Origin: Chytridium lagenaria
Lineage: Eukaryota > Chytridiomycota > Chytridiomycetes > Chytridiales > Chytridiaceae
Reading direction: 5' to 3'
NCBI GenBank assembly: GCA_025449115.1
Contig: JAHLKC010000027.1
Coordinates: forward strand, 62,001-126,000
DNA: 64,000 nt
Below are positions 11,540 to 22,616 of this stretch, in pieces. Below the pieces are notes generated by a model that saw nothing but the letters and a program-made list of their open reading frames with translations, searched no databases and was not told the DNA's origin. The position numbers were made by a program, and so were the translations under genes. How positions within the stretch are numbered: the first letter of the stretch is position 1; each line of letters begins with the position of its first letter.

Positions 11540-12456
11540 AAACACTGATAGACATGTACTCAAAATCAAATATCATTTTGTTATGACATACATATATGTA
11601 CAACACATAAAGCTTTTCTTTTCTTCTAAAACATAATAAATTAATAGCCCCTTTTGTGTTCAAATTGTTTAAAATACTTTTATAGACTCCCGGACGAGCG
11701 TTGGTGTAATATTAATATTTTAGTCATGAAACTGATGCATTTGATACACATATGAACGATGTAAATATGTAGTAAATATTCTATATAGAGAATAAAGAGA
11801 ATCATCATATCTGCACAAGTTACATCGTATCTGCAAGGATCCGTTTTGAAGGAACTAAACAAAAATACAACAAACGGTTTTAAAATACTCTGAGAAAAAA
11901 GAAACTCATAAAGCAACAAAAATATCTATATTTCATCTCACACACACACAAACAAAAAAAAAAAAAAAAAAATATCAAAGGGAAAGCAAACAGGTCAAAG
12001 CGTTCAAAGAGGGACCAGCCATTTGGTAAAAGAGAAAGAAGAGATAAAGCGCGAAAGAAAAGGTAGGAAAAAGACACACGAAGATCCAGATAAACCAAAC
12101 ACAAACAATAGGGAAAAAAAACTTGAAGATTTGGGCGTGTAAAGCATGGGGAGAAAGAAGGACGTAAAAACCAAAAAAAAAATATTGGTGTTTTTCTAAA
12201 TGAAAAAAAAAAAATTGGATCGACGAGAATCGGAGGGTGAAAGGAATAGTTGTGACGCGCGGCTTTAAAAGTAGAAAATAATCGTAAGTGGGTGGGAGAT
12301 GCAAAATCGGATTTAACACGAAGAGCGAGGTTCTATACTTGTCAAATGGAAAATACGGGATTGAGAGGTTGGGGCATTGGATAGCCGAGAACAGTACATC
12401 AAAGTATAGAAATGCTTCGAAAACCTATTCCCAGCTTTACCCAAACTAAAGAGCTT
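11540..12456. other. Intergenic region between convergent genes
   Basis: Very AT-rich, with long A-runs (for example 11956-11972) and a short CA repeat near 11940. It is the 3' flank of both neighbours, and no gene was seen. Confidence 0.6.
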
Positions 12457-13219
12457 TTACATAATGTTACAAAACTTCTTTCTCCTAGGCTTGTCCCTGC
12501 TGTTGTAACCCCTTGACCCGTACCCATCCCTACCATCATACCTATCGCTGCTCATCTTGCCCCCACCATAAACGCGATCTTGCACCCCATAGGTATTAGA
12601 CGCCCTCCCCTCATTCCTAATAGCTCTGATCAAAAGATGGAACGCCTCATCGACATTCACCCTCGTCCTCGCGCTACTCTCGATATACGGGCAACCGAAT
12701 GAATGTGCCGCTTTCCCTCCCTTCAGAAGAGGCAACAGCACGGTGTGACTCTAAATCAGCCTTATTTCCAACAAGCACAACGGGGAACCAGTCTCGGTCT
12801 TTCACACGGAGGATCTGTTGATGGAAAGTGTGGACTTCTTCGAAGGAGGATCGGGAGGTGATGCTGAACACAAGGAGGAAACCTTCACCGCTGCGCATAT
12901 ATTGTTCGCGCATAGCAGAGTATTCCTCTTGACCAGCTGTGTCGAGAACGTCAAGAACTACGGATTCACTGTCAATAACGCATTGCTTGCGGTAAGAATC
13001 TTCAATGGTGGGGTCGTATTCGTCGACGAATTGGGATTGGATGAATTGAATGGTGAGAGCAGACTGGTTTATTGTTAATGGTTAGTGCTGTGGGTGAAAA
13101 TGACGTCAAAGGAACTAAATGCAAAGATAAAAGTCGTAAAATACCTTTCCGACACCACCTCCTCCGACAACAACAATCTTGTACTCCCTCATGAGGTTGG
13201 CTCTCGACATACGCGACAT
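12457..13219 (-). CDS. RAS: Ras GTPase
   Basis: A small GTPase switch anchored to membranes by a farnesyl group. Exons 13219-13145 and 13063-12457 are separated by an 81-nt intron that splits the P-loop between GK and S. All G boxes are present: [17 protein letters not shown], effector [27 protein letters not shown] and ESSAR. The C-terminus has a variable Gly/Tyr/Arg-rich region, a basic stretch (KPRRKK) and the CAAX box CNIM. The extra glycine in the P-loop is normal for fungal Ras, and no activating substitution is visible. An extra base near 12713-12722 changes the frame between [11 protein letters not shown] and [12 protein letters not shown]. It sits in a G/A-rich run and is probably a sequencing error. 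Confidence 0.95.
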
Positions 13220-14167
13220 GGTGAGGGGAAGACTGTAATCGAGAGAATTATGGTTAACTTTACACGTTTCCGGAAAGATCTTTCTACGACTAGGAAACTA
13301 GATGAGGATGCAATTTCCAAGTTAACGTCAAACGAATAGATCAAGAGCGCAAGGGTAGAATAGGACAGCGAGAAAGAGATACATAAGAGTCAACAGAAGA
13401 GTCCTAATCTTAAACCATTTGACATAAAGTCAAGATCATAAAGAAATAATCATTGCAACATGCAAATACAGGCTGATCACAGTAGTAAGCAAGAGATGAA
13501 ATCTTCCAACCCTTCAGAAGACCCTTGACACCACAGATCCCTTCCATAGTTCCAAGCCGTCAAGCATAGCATCATAATTCTCACTCCATCCGGAACCTTT
13601 AGTACTGCACAAATCACATCAATACACCTCCTAACCACCCATCTCACCCTTTGAGCTAGCATCAAGCTCATTCTGGCAATCTCCTTTCTTCCATGATCCG
13701 TTTCAATTCTCAATATCCGTCCGATTGCAAGATCAGATCAGACACATTCCTATCTCCTCTCCTTCCCTCCTACGTCATCATTGACCACCCATTCTGCATT
13801 ATCGATCCCATGTAACATCTTCATCAACCCTCCGTCCATCCATGTATCCATTCCGTCCGCCCATCCTTCTAATAGTCCATGCATAAACATCTTCCTCTCC
13901 ATGCATTCGTTCCTTTCCTCCTCGCAGCAACCACTGCCCTCCTTTCTCATCCAAACTTGATCAACTCTCCACTCCATGCAACTCCCTTCTCCCCACTCAT
14001 TCATCCACTCACTCACTTTCTTCAATCGCAAGCAAGCAAGCAAGGCAAAGAATCGTTCTTTACAACAGCAACGGCAGATAGATACTAACACTTTTCTCAA
14101 AAACTTGCAGAAAAAACCAAGAAAACGAAGAGGAACGAGACAGAACCTTTTTCCCACAACCAACAAG
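13220..14167. other. Intergenic region, possible unassigned minus-strand coding
   Basis: Two longish minus-strand open frames (about 13477-13713 and 13750-14241) contain tryptophan/methionine-rich sequence such as RMSLMLAQRVRWVVRRC. Neither has a splice-consistent model or a known motif. The plus strand is C/T-rich like a promoter. I cannot support a gene here. Confidence 0.3.
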
Positions 14168-14470
14168 ATGGTTGATGAGGATAACAAATTTATTCCTGCC
14201 ATCACTTTATGTAACGGAATGCAAGAGACCCTGTGTAACACTTTCCCTCAGTTTGGGGTTTTTTATTTTTATTATTTTATATGTATCTTTTTATCTTTCC
14301 TTGCCCTTCTCTTCCTAAATACATTCAGGGTTTGAATTCTATATTATTTACTTACTACAGGCTTCTTTGAGGGTGTCGCTGGAGTCCGTCATCTTTCAAA
14401 CATTTATCATGATTTCATCAACTGTCTTCTACCAGAGACGATAATGTTTACTAGTTTGAACTTGATTTAA
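14168..14470 (+). CDS. Possible small two-exon gene, function unknown
   Basis: ATG at 14168 follows a C/T-rich and A-rich leader. Exon 1 (14168-14257) encodes MVDEDNKFIPAITLCNGMQE and ends at a GT within GGGGTT. A branch-like TTACTAC precedes the acceptor at 14360. Exon 2 (14361-14470) reads GFFEGVAGVRHLSNIYHDF before a TAA. Joining the two in the coding frame needs one extra base in the G-run at the donor. About 66 residues. No family was recognised; the evidence is only splice signals and composition. Confidence 0.35.
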
Positions 14471-15573
14471 TTTTTTTTATCGCTTAAATCACACAACCCT
14501 CAAAACAGTTATTCACGCCATCATTTGCATAGCTCTCACACCACCAATATCAACATCCCGTTTACATCCGAGTTTTGCGCAAAGTCCAATCTAAACTTGA
14601 ACCACTCCTTCATCATCTCCTCAATAGCCAAAGTCAACGTGCACAAATGTCGTTTCAAGTTTGCGTGATGGACGAAAATGTCCGGTAGATCGTAAAAAGT
14701 AAGACAATTTTTTTATCGCAATAACTGGCCTCAGCCTCATCCATGTCTTGTGGTAATGAAATGAGACTTTTAAGCCATTCTTGCTGCGTCTTTGACGTTG
14801 TGAATTGTTTTGTGTGATCACTGATGGGGGTTTTCATATTTATTACCTGCAGTTCGTACACCACCCCTTTGGCGTCTTCCCTTCTGTGGTGCGTCTTCAT
14901 ATTTTATTTGCTACGTCCTTCCTTTCTCCTCGTCAAAAATCCTTTTACCTAGCATCTTTAAAAAAGTTTTTTTTTTTCTTTTTTCTACATGGATGCATCC
15001 AGCCTTCTTGACCCACCATCCCTTCCCCATTAGAATAAGAAAGGCTTCCAGCCGTCCTACTCCTTATCCCTCCATAAAATGTTTCCCGTCTTTCGACTGC
15101 ACACGATTATGTGTGGGCTAAAATGATCATCCCGCGTCTAAATTAAAATAAAAGTAACCAAAAAAGGGATACCCTAGATATTGTTTCTTATTCCTTTCTT
15201 GGTTTTATTTCGGGGTCTTTTTGTCTTCAGCTGGCGAAAGGGCGGATGATAAATCGTTTGACGAAACTCTGATGTCGTCAAAGAGGCGGAACTTGATGTT
15301 TACAAGATCAATAGGTCGACGTAATTGCTGTAAATGCTGGAGATTAGCAGGCGGACTAGTTTTGTTACAGCAACCACGCAATCTTAGTATTATTTCTATC
15401 AAGAACAACACACTCACACACCAAACTCTAACCTCTGCAAGACTGAGATTCCAATCGAAGACTAAAGAAAGTCAGGTATTCGGGTTACTTAAAATAAACT
15501 TGTACAATATTTACCACTATTGGACTAGTATTAATTCCAAGGGAAATCAAGAAACTCCAGACTCTGTAAAGTA
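14471..15573. other. Intergenic stretch, no gene supported
   Basis: AT-rich. Overlapping open frames on both strands at 15205-15574 have no conserved motif or splice partner. The 3' part leads into the decayed glycoprotein fragment. Confidence 0.4.
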
Positions 15574-15798
15574 AGGTGAGGGTAGCTGCAGGCGGAAAAC
15601 TCAATTTATCAAGGCCACAATCACCGCGAAATCCCGGCTCCCCAACAAGCTCAGCTCTGGCTCCTTGCAGCGGTAGTGGTGACGGGTCCTACCGACTACA
15701 CAGTCGCGCTATATATAGTTGTCACGACCAAAGGAGATCGGTGAAGGCGGGCGCCGCGAACTTGCACCAGGGGTTGGTTGAGTTAATTTGGTGATGGA
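15574..15798 (-). pseudogene. Decayed 3' fragment of a surface glycoprotein gene
   Basis: The segment aligns patchily with the last exon of the intact neighbour at 16261-16587. Both share CCAGGGGTTGGTTGAGTT, ACCGCGAAA followed by GGCTCCCCA-like sequence, a GTAGTGGT block and TCGCGCT. Stops and small indels interrupt the reading frame, and the central Thr-rich part is shortened. It is most simply a relic of another tandem copy of the 3' end of this gene family. The lower the coordinate, the weaker the match. Confidence 0.6.
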
Positions 15799-16260
15799 TT
15801 TATTCAAACTCTGCAGGGTAAGGTGGAACCGGCCGCCCAAACATTTTCGGATCAGAACAAAAGAATTCTCTTTTATGTATTCTGCAAATAACATGGCTTA
15901 AATCAATAACAATCCCCATACCTAGAAAGACATATAAAAGACGAACGGTCAACTGTGCGCAACGAAGTACACTCATCAACAATAATACACAAGAAAATTA
16001 AAAGAAGACAGAAAAGTGGTAGAAAGAAGGAACATAGGTCGCAAAAAAGCTAAGCACGCGAGGGGAGGTGAAGGGAGGTTGGGGAGGGTTCTATAAATCG
16101 CAAGAGCTAGATCCAAAAAGATGATATGGAGAGGGCAGGTGTTTGAAACCCCAACCGAAAACTTGTACAAAATTCAACACCATATGGAGTAATAAAAAGG
16201 AATCCAAGGGACAACTCCAGACTCAATGGAAGAAATTACGGAAGTTATAAGCATGACGAA
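15799..16260. other. Intergenic spacer upstream of the relic
   Basis: Spacer between the relic and the 3' end of the first intact glycoprotein gene. No convincing coding sequence. Confidence 0.4.
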
Positions 16261-17837
16261 TCACGCCAACATTGCGACAAACACCGCGAAAGCTGCAGCT
16301 CCCCATCCTGCAATCCTAACAGCTCCGCTCTTTGCACTTGTAGTGGTAGCAGGTCCAGCGGGCAACACGGTCGCGCTTGTCACGGTAGACACGGGAGCAG
16401 CAGTGGTGGTCTCTGCGGGTGCAGTGGTGGCGGCTTCAGTGGTGGTGAGGGGTTGGCCGGGGATGGTGAAAGCACTCGCTGGGAATTCGTACCAGGGGTT
16501 GGTTGAGTTGAGGGGAAGGTCAGCTTGTTCCTTAAAATCGAAACCAGGGCCGTATTCGCCAGGAACCACGGTCACACATCCATGGATCTTAAAACACAAG
16601 TATGTTAGTATTCAAATGTCACGAACGCAGCCCCACGTGTGTGTGGGATGTAAATACCAAAAACCAATCAATTTCGTTTAAAGTTTGAACAAAATACTAA
16701 CATCGTAGCCTATACAGAATCGTTAGTATGAGAATGATTTGACGGGGAAAGGGTCGTGGAAGACTTACCAGCAAAACAGGGGAAGGCTTTGTCGTGATCG
16801 GCCGTTTCGAAATCCACTCCGGGTGGAAGCTTGCAGCACCTCAGACAATAAGTGTCACCCCCAACAATTTCGACGTAACGATCGTAACCAGCGCAGTGGG
16901 ACTTGGGCTCAATACCCCATCCAGCGTCATCATATCTGATATATTTTAGTTAGACTAAAACCTTAGGGAAAGAACAAAGAACACTCACTGGCCACCGCCT
17001 CCCTCAGGAGATACGCGAAGTCCAACCAAGTTAATTTTTCCAGTCACCTGAAAGTGGTTGGGAGTCTTGATGACATGGGCAGAGAGAATGATGTCGTTGG
17101 GGTACTCTAACTTTGCCACACCTGGTGTACCTGCGGTTCCAAAGCACTTTGAGATAGCAGAGCCCTCGGACTGACCGATGGAGATGTCGGGCTACATAAA
17201 AAATAAAGAAGAAGCCTTTGAGTTAGAATATACGCATAATAGAATGATAAAAGATGGTATGTAAAGACACCACAGATGCCCAGGTTGCTTTCATACAGGT
17301 GGAAAGGCAGAATTTGTCGAAAGAGTCACAAGTTACCACAAAAAATGAGGGCATGATGTAGTACGAAAAGAAGATGCAGCAAAAGGACGCAGGAATGCAA
17401 AGGAAGGAGGGTGGCCGTGAGTGGTTGTGGTTGCGGTTGGTGACGTTAAGGCCATCATCTACAACGCATCACTCATACTCGTAAATATGAAGCGAATCAT
17501 CACTCTCTCCCCCCATCCGTCACTAGCATTTCATTAAAGAGCAGGTTTGTGGCTCATAGAAAACCAAGTTGGTGATGAGAGACTATATGACCCGAATCAA
17601 GAATCAAGGATATGACGTTCGATTGTGGAAGCAGAAGCCATAAAAGATCAAGAAGAAGAAGAAAAACTACAAAAAACTCACCACAGCAGGCAATAACAAA
17701 CAAAAGTTCTTCTCATCGATGACACTAATGACCTTTTCAGGCAACACTGTCGCAGGGATGGTAGCATTCTGAGCAGCAACTGTAGACGACAACAGCGCAG
17801 CAGCAGCAGCAGCAACGAGGGTGGTGGCTACGAGCAT
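16261..17837 (-). CDS. GPI-type surface glycoprotein, copy A
   Basis: A cell-surface glycoprotein resembling the fungal 'macrofage activating glycoprotein' family; biochemical role unknown. Five exons join in frame: 17837-17682, 17191-16989, 16935-16769, 16709-16702 (8 nt) and 16587-16261, giving 286 residues. They encode a signal peptide (MLVATTLVAAAAAALLSS), NFCLLLPAV, SIGQSEGSA, a GGGGQYDDAGWGIEP core, two-Cys RCC, CFAGYD, and the hallmark VPGEYGPGF. A Thr/Ala-rich stalk and a hydrophobic C-terminus without following charge (AAAFAVFVAMLA) fit a GPI signal. Conserved cysteines suggest a disulfide-bonded ectodomain. Intron 1 is unusually long (490 nt). This is the only copy whose frame is intact throughout. 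It is first of three tandem paralogues on this strand. Confidence 0.85.
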
Positions 17838-18502
17838 GGTGGATTGTGATCGATGGAGTGATGAGGTGGATGGAGGGGTGAAGGTTGAACGTGGAAGGCT
17901 GAATGAGTGAATGAGTTAAGAAATGTATTATTTACAAAATTATCGGAGGTTCAAGAGAGAGGGGCTGTTCTTTGAGAAATCAAAGGTTACACCAGAAGGC
18001 AAAGCACCTGTTTGTAAAACACCTTTGAAAAGAAAATAATAAATATAAAAAAAAAGGATACGCCTAATGATATATAAAAATAAAAACAAGTTTAATAAAA
18101 TAAATATTAAAACCTGTTGAAAAAAAGACCACGATGTCCATAAATATTGAAATACGATTTAATACCACGAAAAAGGAAAAACGTGTATGTATTGTTTTTT
18201 TCATATGCAAAGAAGTTTATGCCAAAGTTAATAGCACAATAATGAGTTAAAAAAATAAGCAAACTAACGAAAAGGAGAGAGAACAAGAAAAACATATCTG
18301 CCAAAGCAATAGAGAGAGAGAGTGAACAAAAGTCTAAGTAATTAAGCAAAGTGTGAAGAGGAAAAGTTGTGGTTCCTCGTTTCCCTTCATTATTTTTTTT
18401 AACGTGATGAATAACTAAAATAGAAGGCAAAAGGACGAAAAAAGCACACCAATGAAAACAGAAATACGCTTTAACATAATCATAGAAATTTAAGGAAACC
18501 CA
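17838..18502. other. Spacer between tandem glycoprotein genes A and B
   Basis: Promoter side of copy A and 3' flank of copy B. AT-rich, with no gene seen. Confidence 0.6.
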
Positions 18503-20286
18503 TCAAAACAAAGCCACGATCATTGCCACAACCCCTAAAATGCCCATGACGCCAACCTTCTCTGCCCCGCTCCTGACGCTGGCCGTGGTAGTCGCCGCCG
18601 TCGTCACCTGCTGGACAAACGTGGAGGTGGGTCCTGCACCCGTAGCTGTTGAAGGCAAGTCGGTAGGAGCAAGGGTGGTGGTGGTGGCGGTCGTGTTGGG
18701 AGGGATGGTAAAAATGCTGGCTGGGAATTGGAAACCGAGGTTCGACGCGTTTACTGGAAGGTCAGCCTGTTCAGTGTAGGTAAAGCCTGGTCCGTAATCT
18801 CCCGGTACAACAACATGACATCCAGCTTTTTTTAACGTGTTAGCAATGCAGGGAATTAATGTAATTGTAAAATGGAAAAAAGATAAGTAGAACTTTCGCA
18901 TACCAGTGTCAAACCCAGCAAAGCAACTAAGAAAAAATTATTAAGATTATTAATGTGTGTCCACATGAGATATAATTTTGAAGTGAAATACTCACGGTGA
19001 AGTCCTATCCTGGTCAACAACGTTGATCAAGTCGGTGCCAGCAGGGTAATTGCAGCATCGGACACAATAGAGGTCTCCTCCGACAATCTCAACATAACGG
19101 TCATAGTTGAGACAGTGAGAGAAAGGTTCAATGCCCCATGACGCATCATCATACCTACATAGTAAACGAGGACGCACGTGAGGAGTGAGTAAACAACATG
19201 GCAAGAGGTGCAAATTGGGGTAAATGAAAGGAGGTAAGGAAGGGATGAAACGAATATTGAAATTTGACTCCTCATGAGGTTTCAAATGTCAAAAATTAAA
19301 GTAAAAAAACCAGCATGACAAGGGAAATTACTCACTGTCCGCCTCCACCTCGGCCTGAGATTTCCATTCCGATGGTGTTGATTCTACCCGTGACCTAATC
19401 AACGCAAACAAGAGGGAAGCATAAGTTGACTGTTTAGGAAACAAAGAAAGTAAAATGAGACTTGAGTAAAGAAAGGTTTACCTGAATGTGATTGGGTGTT
19501 TTAACGGCATGCGCAGATAGAATGAACTGTTTGTCTAGAGGCAAAGTGTCGGGGAGAAGAGCGTTGCCCACACATTTTGAGACGGCGGAACCTTCAGACT
19601 CTCCGATAGAGATGTTGGGCTATTTTACATACGTTAGTAAAATCAGAAAATGAAAGATGAATGTGAGGGGGAGTAAGAGAGTTCATTTTCCAGACCACCA
19701 GTGTAATAAATATTTTATAAATAAATAAAAGGGTAAAGAAAAAAACAGGGAATAACGAGGGCAACGTGATGAATATTAATAATAGTATATATATAATATG
19801 AATGAATATTTGCCCTCAGCCTTTTATGTGTACCACCTAAACCTTAAAATACTGAACTTTAAGGTTTTTGTGTAATGATCCCATGCATGACAGTCATGAT
19901 TGCTCAACCTCGTTCTACTCAAGCTCTCTCCATCTAGCCTGGGTATCCATCCAGCCATCCATATCCACCTCATATCCACCTCCCAATCCCATTTATCATC
20001 CCAGGAGAGAGCAATGTATTGAGGGACAGTAGGCAGTAACCACTCATATGAGTAGGGTGTATAGTCACAAATCAAGAAAACTACTTACCACAGCTGGCAG
20101 CAAAAAGACAAAAGTTGTCCTGGTCAAGAACGTTGATAATCTTTGAAGCAAGAGCTTGGTAGGAATGGGACGAGATGGCTGAGGAGGACGAGTGGAGGTG
20201 GTGTTTTGCGCATTGACAGTTGACGAAGAGGTGAGAAGGAGAGCTGCAGTAGCAGCAAGAATGACGGAAGTTGAAGGGTAAGGCAT
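18503..20286 (-). CDS. GPI-type surface glycoprotein, copy B
   Basis: A paralogue of copy A. Exons: 20286-20089, 19619-19482, 19394-19336, 19154-18996, 18926-18904 (23 nt) and 18825-18503; from exon 2 on they total 702 nt in one frame. Signal peptide (MPYPSTSVILAATAALLLTS), then SIGESEGSAVSKCVG, GGGGQYDDASWGIEP, RCC, CFAGFD, VPGDYGPGF, a Thr-rich stalk and a hydrophobic tail (VMGILGVVAMIVALF) compatible with GPI anchoring. Compared with A it has an extra intron after the NHIQ/VTG junction. Exon 1 has at least two one-base frame changes around KIINVLDQDNFC, so its precise sequence is uncertain. Function is unknown beyond a surface role inferred from signals. Confidence 0.8.
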
Positions 20287-21004
20287 AATGGATGGATGAT
20301 GCGATATGAAGTAAGTAGGAAAGTAAGCAAGCAAGCTGCAAGTAGAGATGATAGGAAAAGAGAGAAAGAGTTTTGTGAGGTTAAGCGAGAGATGAGTTGA
20401 TGGAATGTAAGTTTATAAAGATGGAGGCTGAATGACAGCAAAAACGGTCTATCTGAACTAAAATAACAAGGGGGATTAGAGACTCCGTTCAGTATGAGGG
20501 GAATGAGGGGATGATGAGCAGAGAGCGGTGGGATTGAAAAAAAAGAAAGTTGTATGTGATAAAGGAGCGGACTTGCTTTATACATACTTGATTTATTATA
20601 TACGCGTCTTGACTTTTCGGAAGGGCAAGATGAGCTGACTGTTACACATTGTATTACTTTACCAAACTTTAAATTTTATTGTGAAAAAAAAATATTTCCA
20701 TATAAACAAGTCACCTAAAGACAAGGAAAAGTACAAAACAACCTCTTTCAACTTCTGAAGTCCATTTAAAAAAAAACCTGAGTCCGCTATTTTATTATTC
20801 CAATTTTTCTTTCCATATTTTTTTTTTCCATAAGCATATAACAACAAGTTAAAATAAATAACACACATATGTTGTAAAAGAGAGACGGGGTTATCAAAGG
20901 GTAAACGGAAGAGGAGTCAAGAAAAGAAGCATATACATCGTGAAAGAGCATGGAAAAAGATATAGAAAAAAAAAACAGCTCGTTAAGTTAAGAAAGGTCG
21001 TTCC
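20287..21004. other. Spacer between tandem glycoprotein genes B and C
   Basis: AT-rich spacer without supported genes. It should include the promoter of copy B and the 3' UTR of copy C. Confidence 0.6.
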
Positions 21005-22616
21005 TCACAGCATAGCCATAAATATGCCCAACACCCACAATCCCACCCAACTCTTCCCCGACCCACTCATACTCGTCGTCGTCGCGGTCTTCACACTCCC
21101 AACAGAGACTGTAACTGTCACCATGACGGCCTCACTCACAGTCACGTTCATATCCTCCCTACCCACATCCTCCACGGCCTTAACAGCCTCGGCACCCCCC
21201 AGCGCCTTTGCAGCAGCAGAAGGATCCGTAAAACCGTCGAAAACGTATGGTGACACCCTGTTCCTCGTGTTCATCGCTACCGTGGGGAGAGCGTTCTGTT
21301 CTGTAAACGAAAAGCCGGGTCCGTAATTTCCTGGAACCACGCGAGCGCAGCCGGCTTTTTTCGACGCGTTAGCAATGCAAGGAATAACGCTGTAATTGTA
21401 ACATTGAACAATATACATAAACTTCACATACCAATGTCGTTGCCTGCGAAACTTTTCAGATTGTTAGAAAAACGGTCTACTAAAGGGAGGCTTTACCATG
21501 GAGCGTTGCGGTCGTAATCGGCGCTGATGAGGTTGGTGCCGCGAGGGAAATTGCAGCATCGGATGCAAAACATGTCTCCGCCGACAATCTCGACGTATCG
21601 ATCGTATCCTGCGCAGCTTGACAAAGGCTCGATACCCCAGCTAGCATCGTCATATCTTTAACAAAACATTAAAGACTTATCGTTCGTAGAGAAACTTACT
21701 GTCCACCTCCGCCTCTGGGAGAGACTTTAAGACCGTCGATCAAATTAAGTCTTCCAGTGACCTTAAACGTATGTGTTAACCTCTATCAATCAAGGAGTTG
21801 TCCTTCTCACCTGAATTGCCATGGGCGTTTTAACGGCATGGGAGGAGAGGATGATGGGTTGAGGAATGCGCCTTGAACCGGGAGTGTTCGCCGCGCCGAC
21901 GCATTTTGCGACGGCGCTGCCCTCAGATTCGCCAATGCTGATACCTTCCTGGAATGGGTGAGTCAGTTTGACGATCAAATTTTGAACTCCGCATTAATCA
22001 GGTTGCATGGTGAAGGGAAGGGTATGAAAAGAATGGTGTGATGAATGTTGCAAGTTGCAGCCATGCAGAGGTTGAAAAAGGACACGCATGAAGCTATGGT
22101 CGCCGCAGAGCGCACATTGGTAATTTGGTTCATATAGCCTCGGTCAAGTCCAGACAGCTCCAGGCGGACTCGGCGACTAACTGGTTGTGCATACTCAAAA
22201 GATTCCTCGGCACCCTGTAATCTTTGACATGACCGTCATCAAGCTCCAGATATTAACGATGTAGGCTACCTTATACATCTCGTTATCCATCCCTCCTCTA
22301 CCATGCCAAACCACCATATCTCCGCTCACTCTACGCCACTTCCCCTAGTTCTAGCACTACTGTTTTCTCCCAAACTATACATCTATACGGCTCCCTTTCA
22401 TCAATCCCATGAACGTGCTACTATAACATTCACCCCTAAATCACCTCCGCCACTAAAACTACATCAGACTTACCACAGCAGGCAACAATAAACAAAAGCT
22501 ATTTTGATCTATAATCTGCACAATCTTCCAGGATTTCCTTGCGCCTTCACATTCCCAAACCCAACCACCGTCGACACAACGCAAAACGCAATCACTCCTC
22601 TCAATAACGATGGCAT
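21005..22616 (-). CDS. GPI-type surface glycoprotein, copy C
   Basis: The third tandem paralogue. Exons: 22616-22474, 21948-21811, 21761-21700, 21655-21497, 21451-21432 (20 nt) and 21354-21005; exons 2 to 6 keep one frame. Signal peptide (MPSLLRGVIAFCVVSTVVG), SFCLLLPAV, SIGESEGSAVAKCVG, GGGGQYDDASWGIEP, RCC, FAGNDI and VPGNYGPGF. The stalk differs from A and B: it is Ala/Val-rich with EAVMVTVTVSVGSV rather than a poly-Thr mucin-like run. It ends in a hydrophobic tail (GLWVLGIFMAML) that fits a GPI signal. One A appears missing near 22525 in exon 1 (GNPG then KIVQIIDQNSFC). It shares the Q/VTG intron with B. Intron 1 is about 525 nt. Confidence 0.8.

Noticed and set aside
13145..13219. P-loop GGGGVGK in Ras, resembling an activating change
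   Set aside because: The extra glycine replaces the alanine at position 11, as in other fungal Ras proteins; glycines 12 and 13 are intact.
13477..14241. Two longish minus-strand open frames
   Set aside because: They lack family motifs, and no intron or indel joins them cleanly; the composition could come from the C/T-rich plus strand.
15205..15574. Overlapping open frames on both strands
   Set aside because: Neither has splice signals, a known motif or convincing composition.
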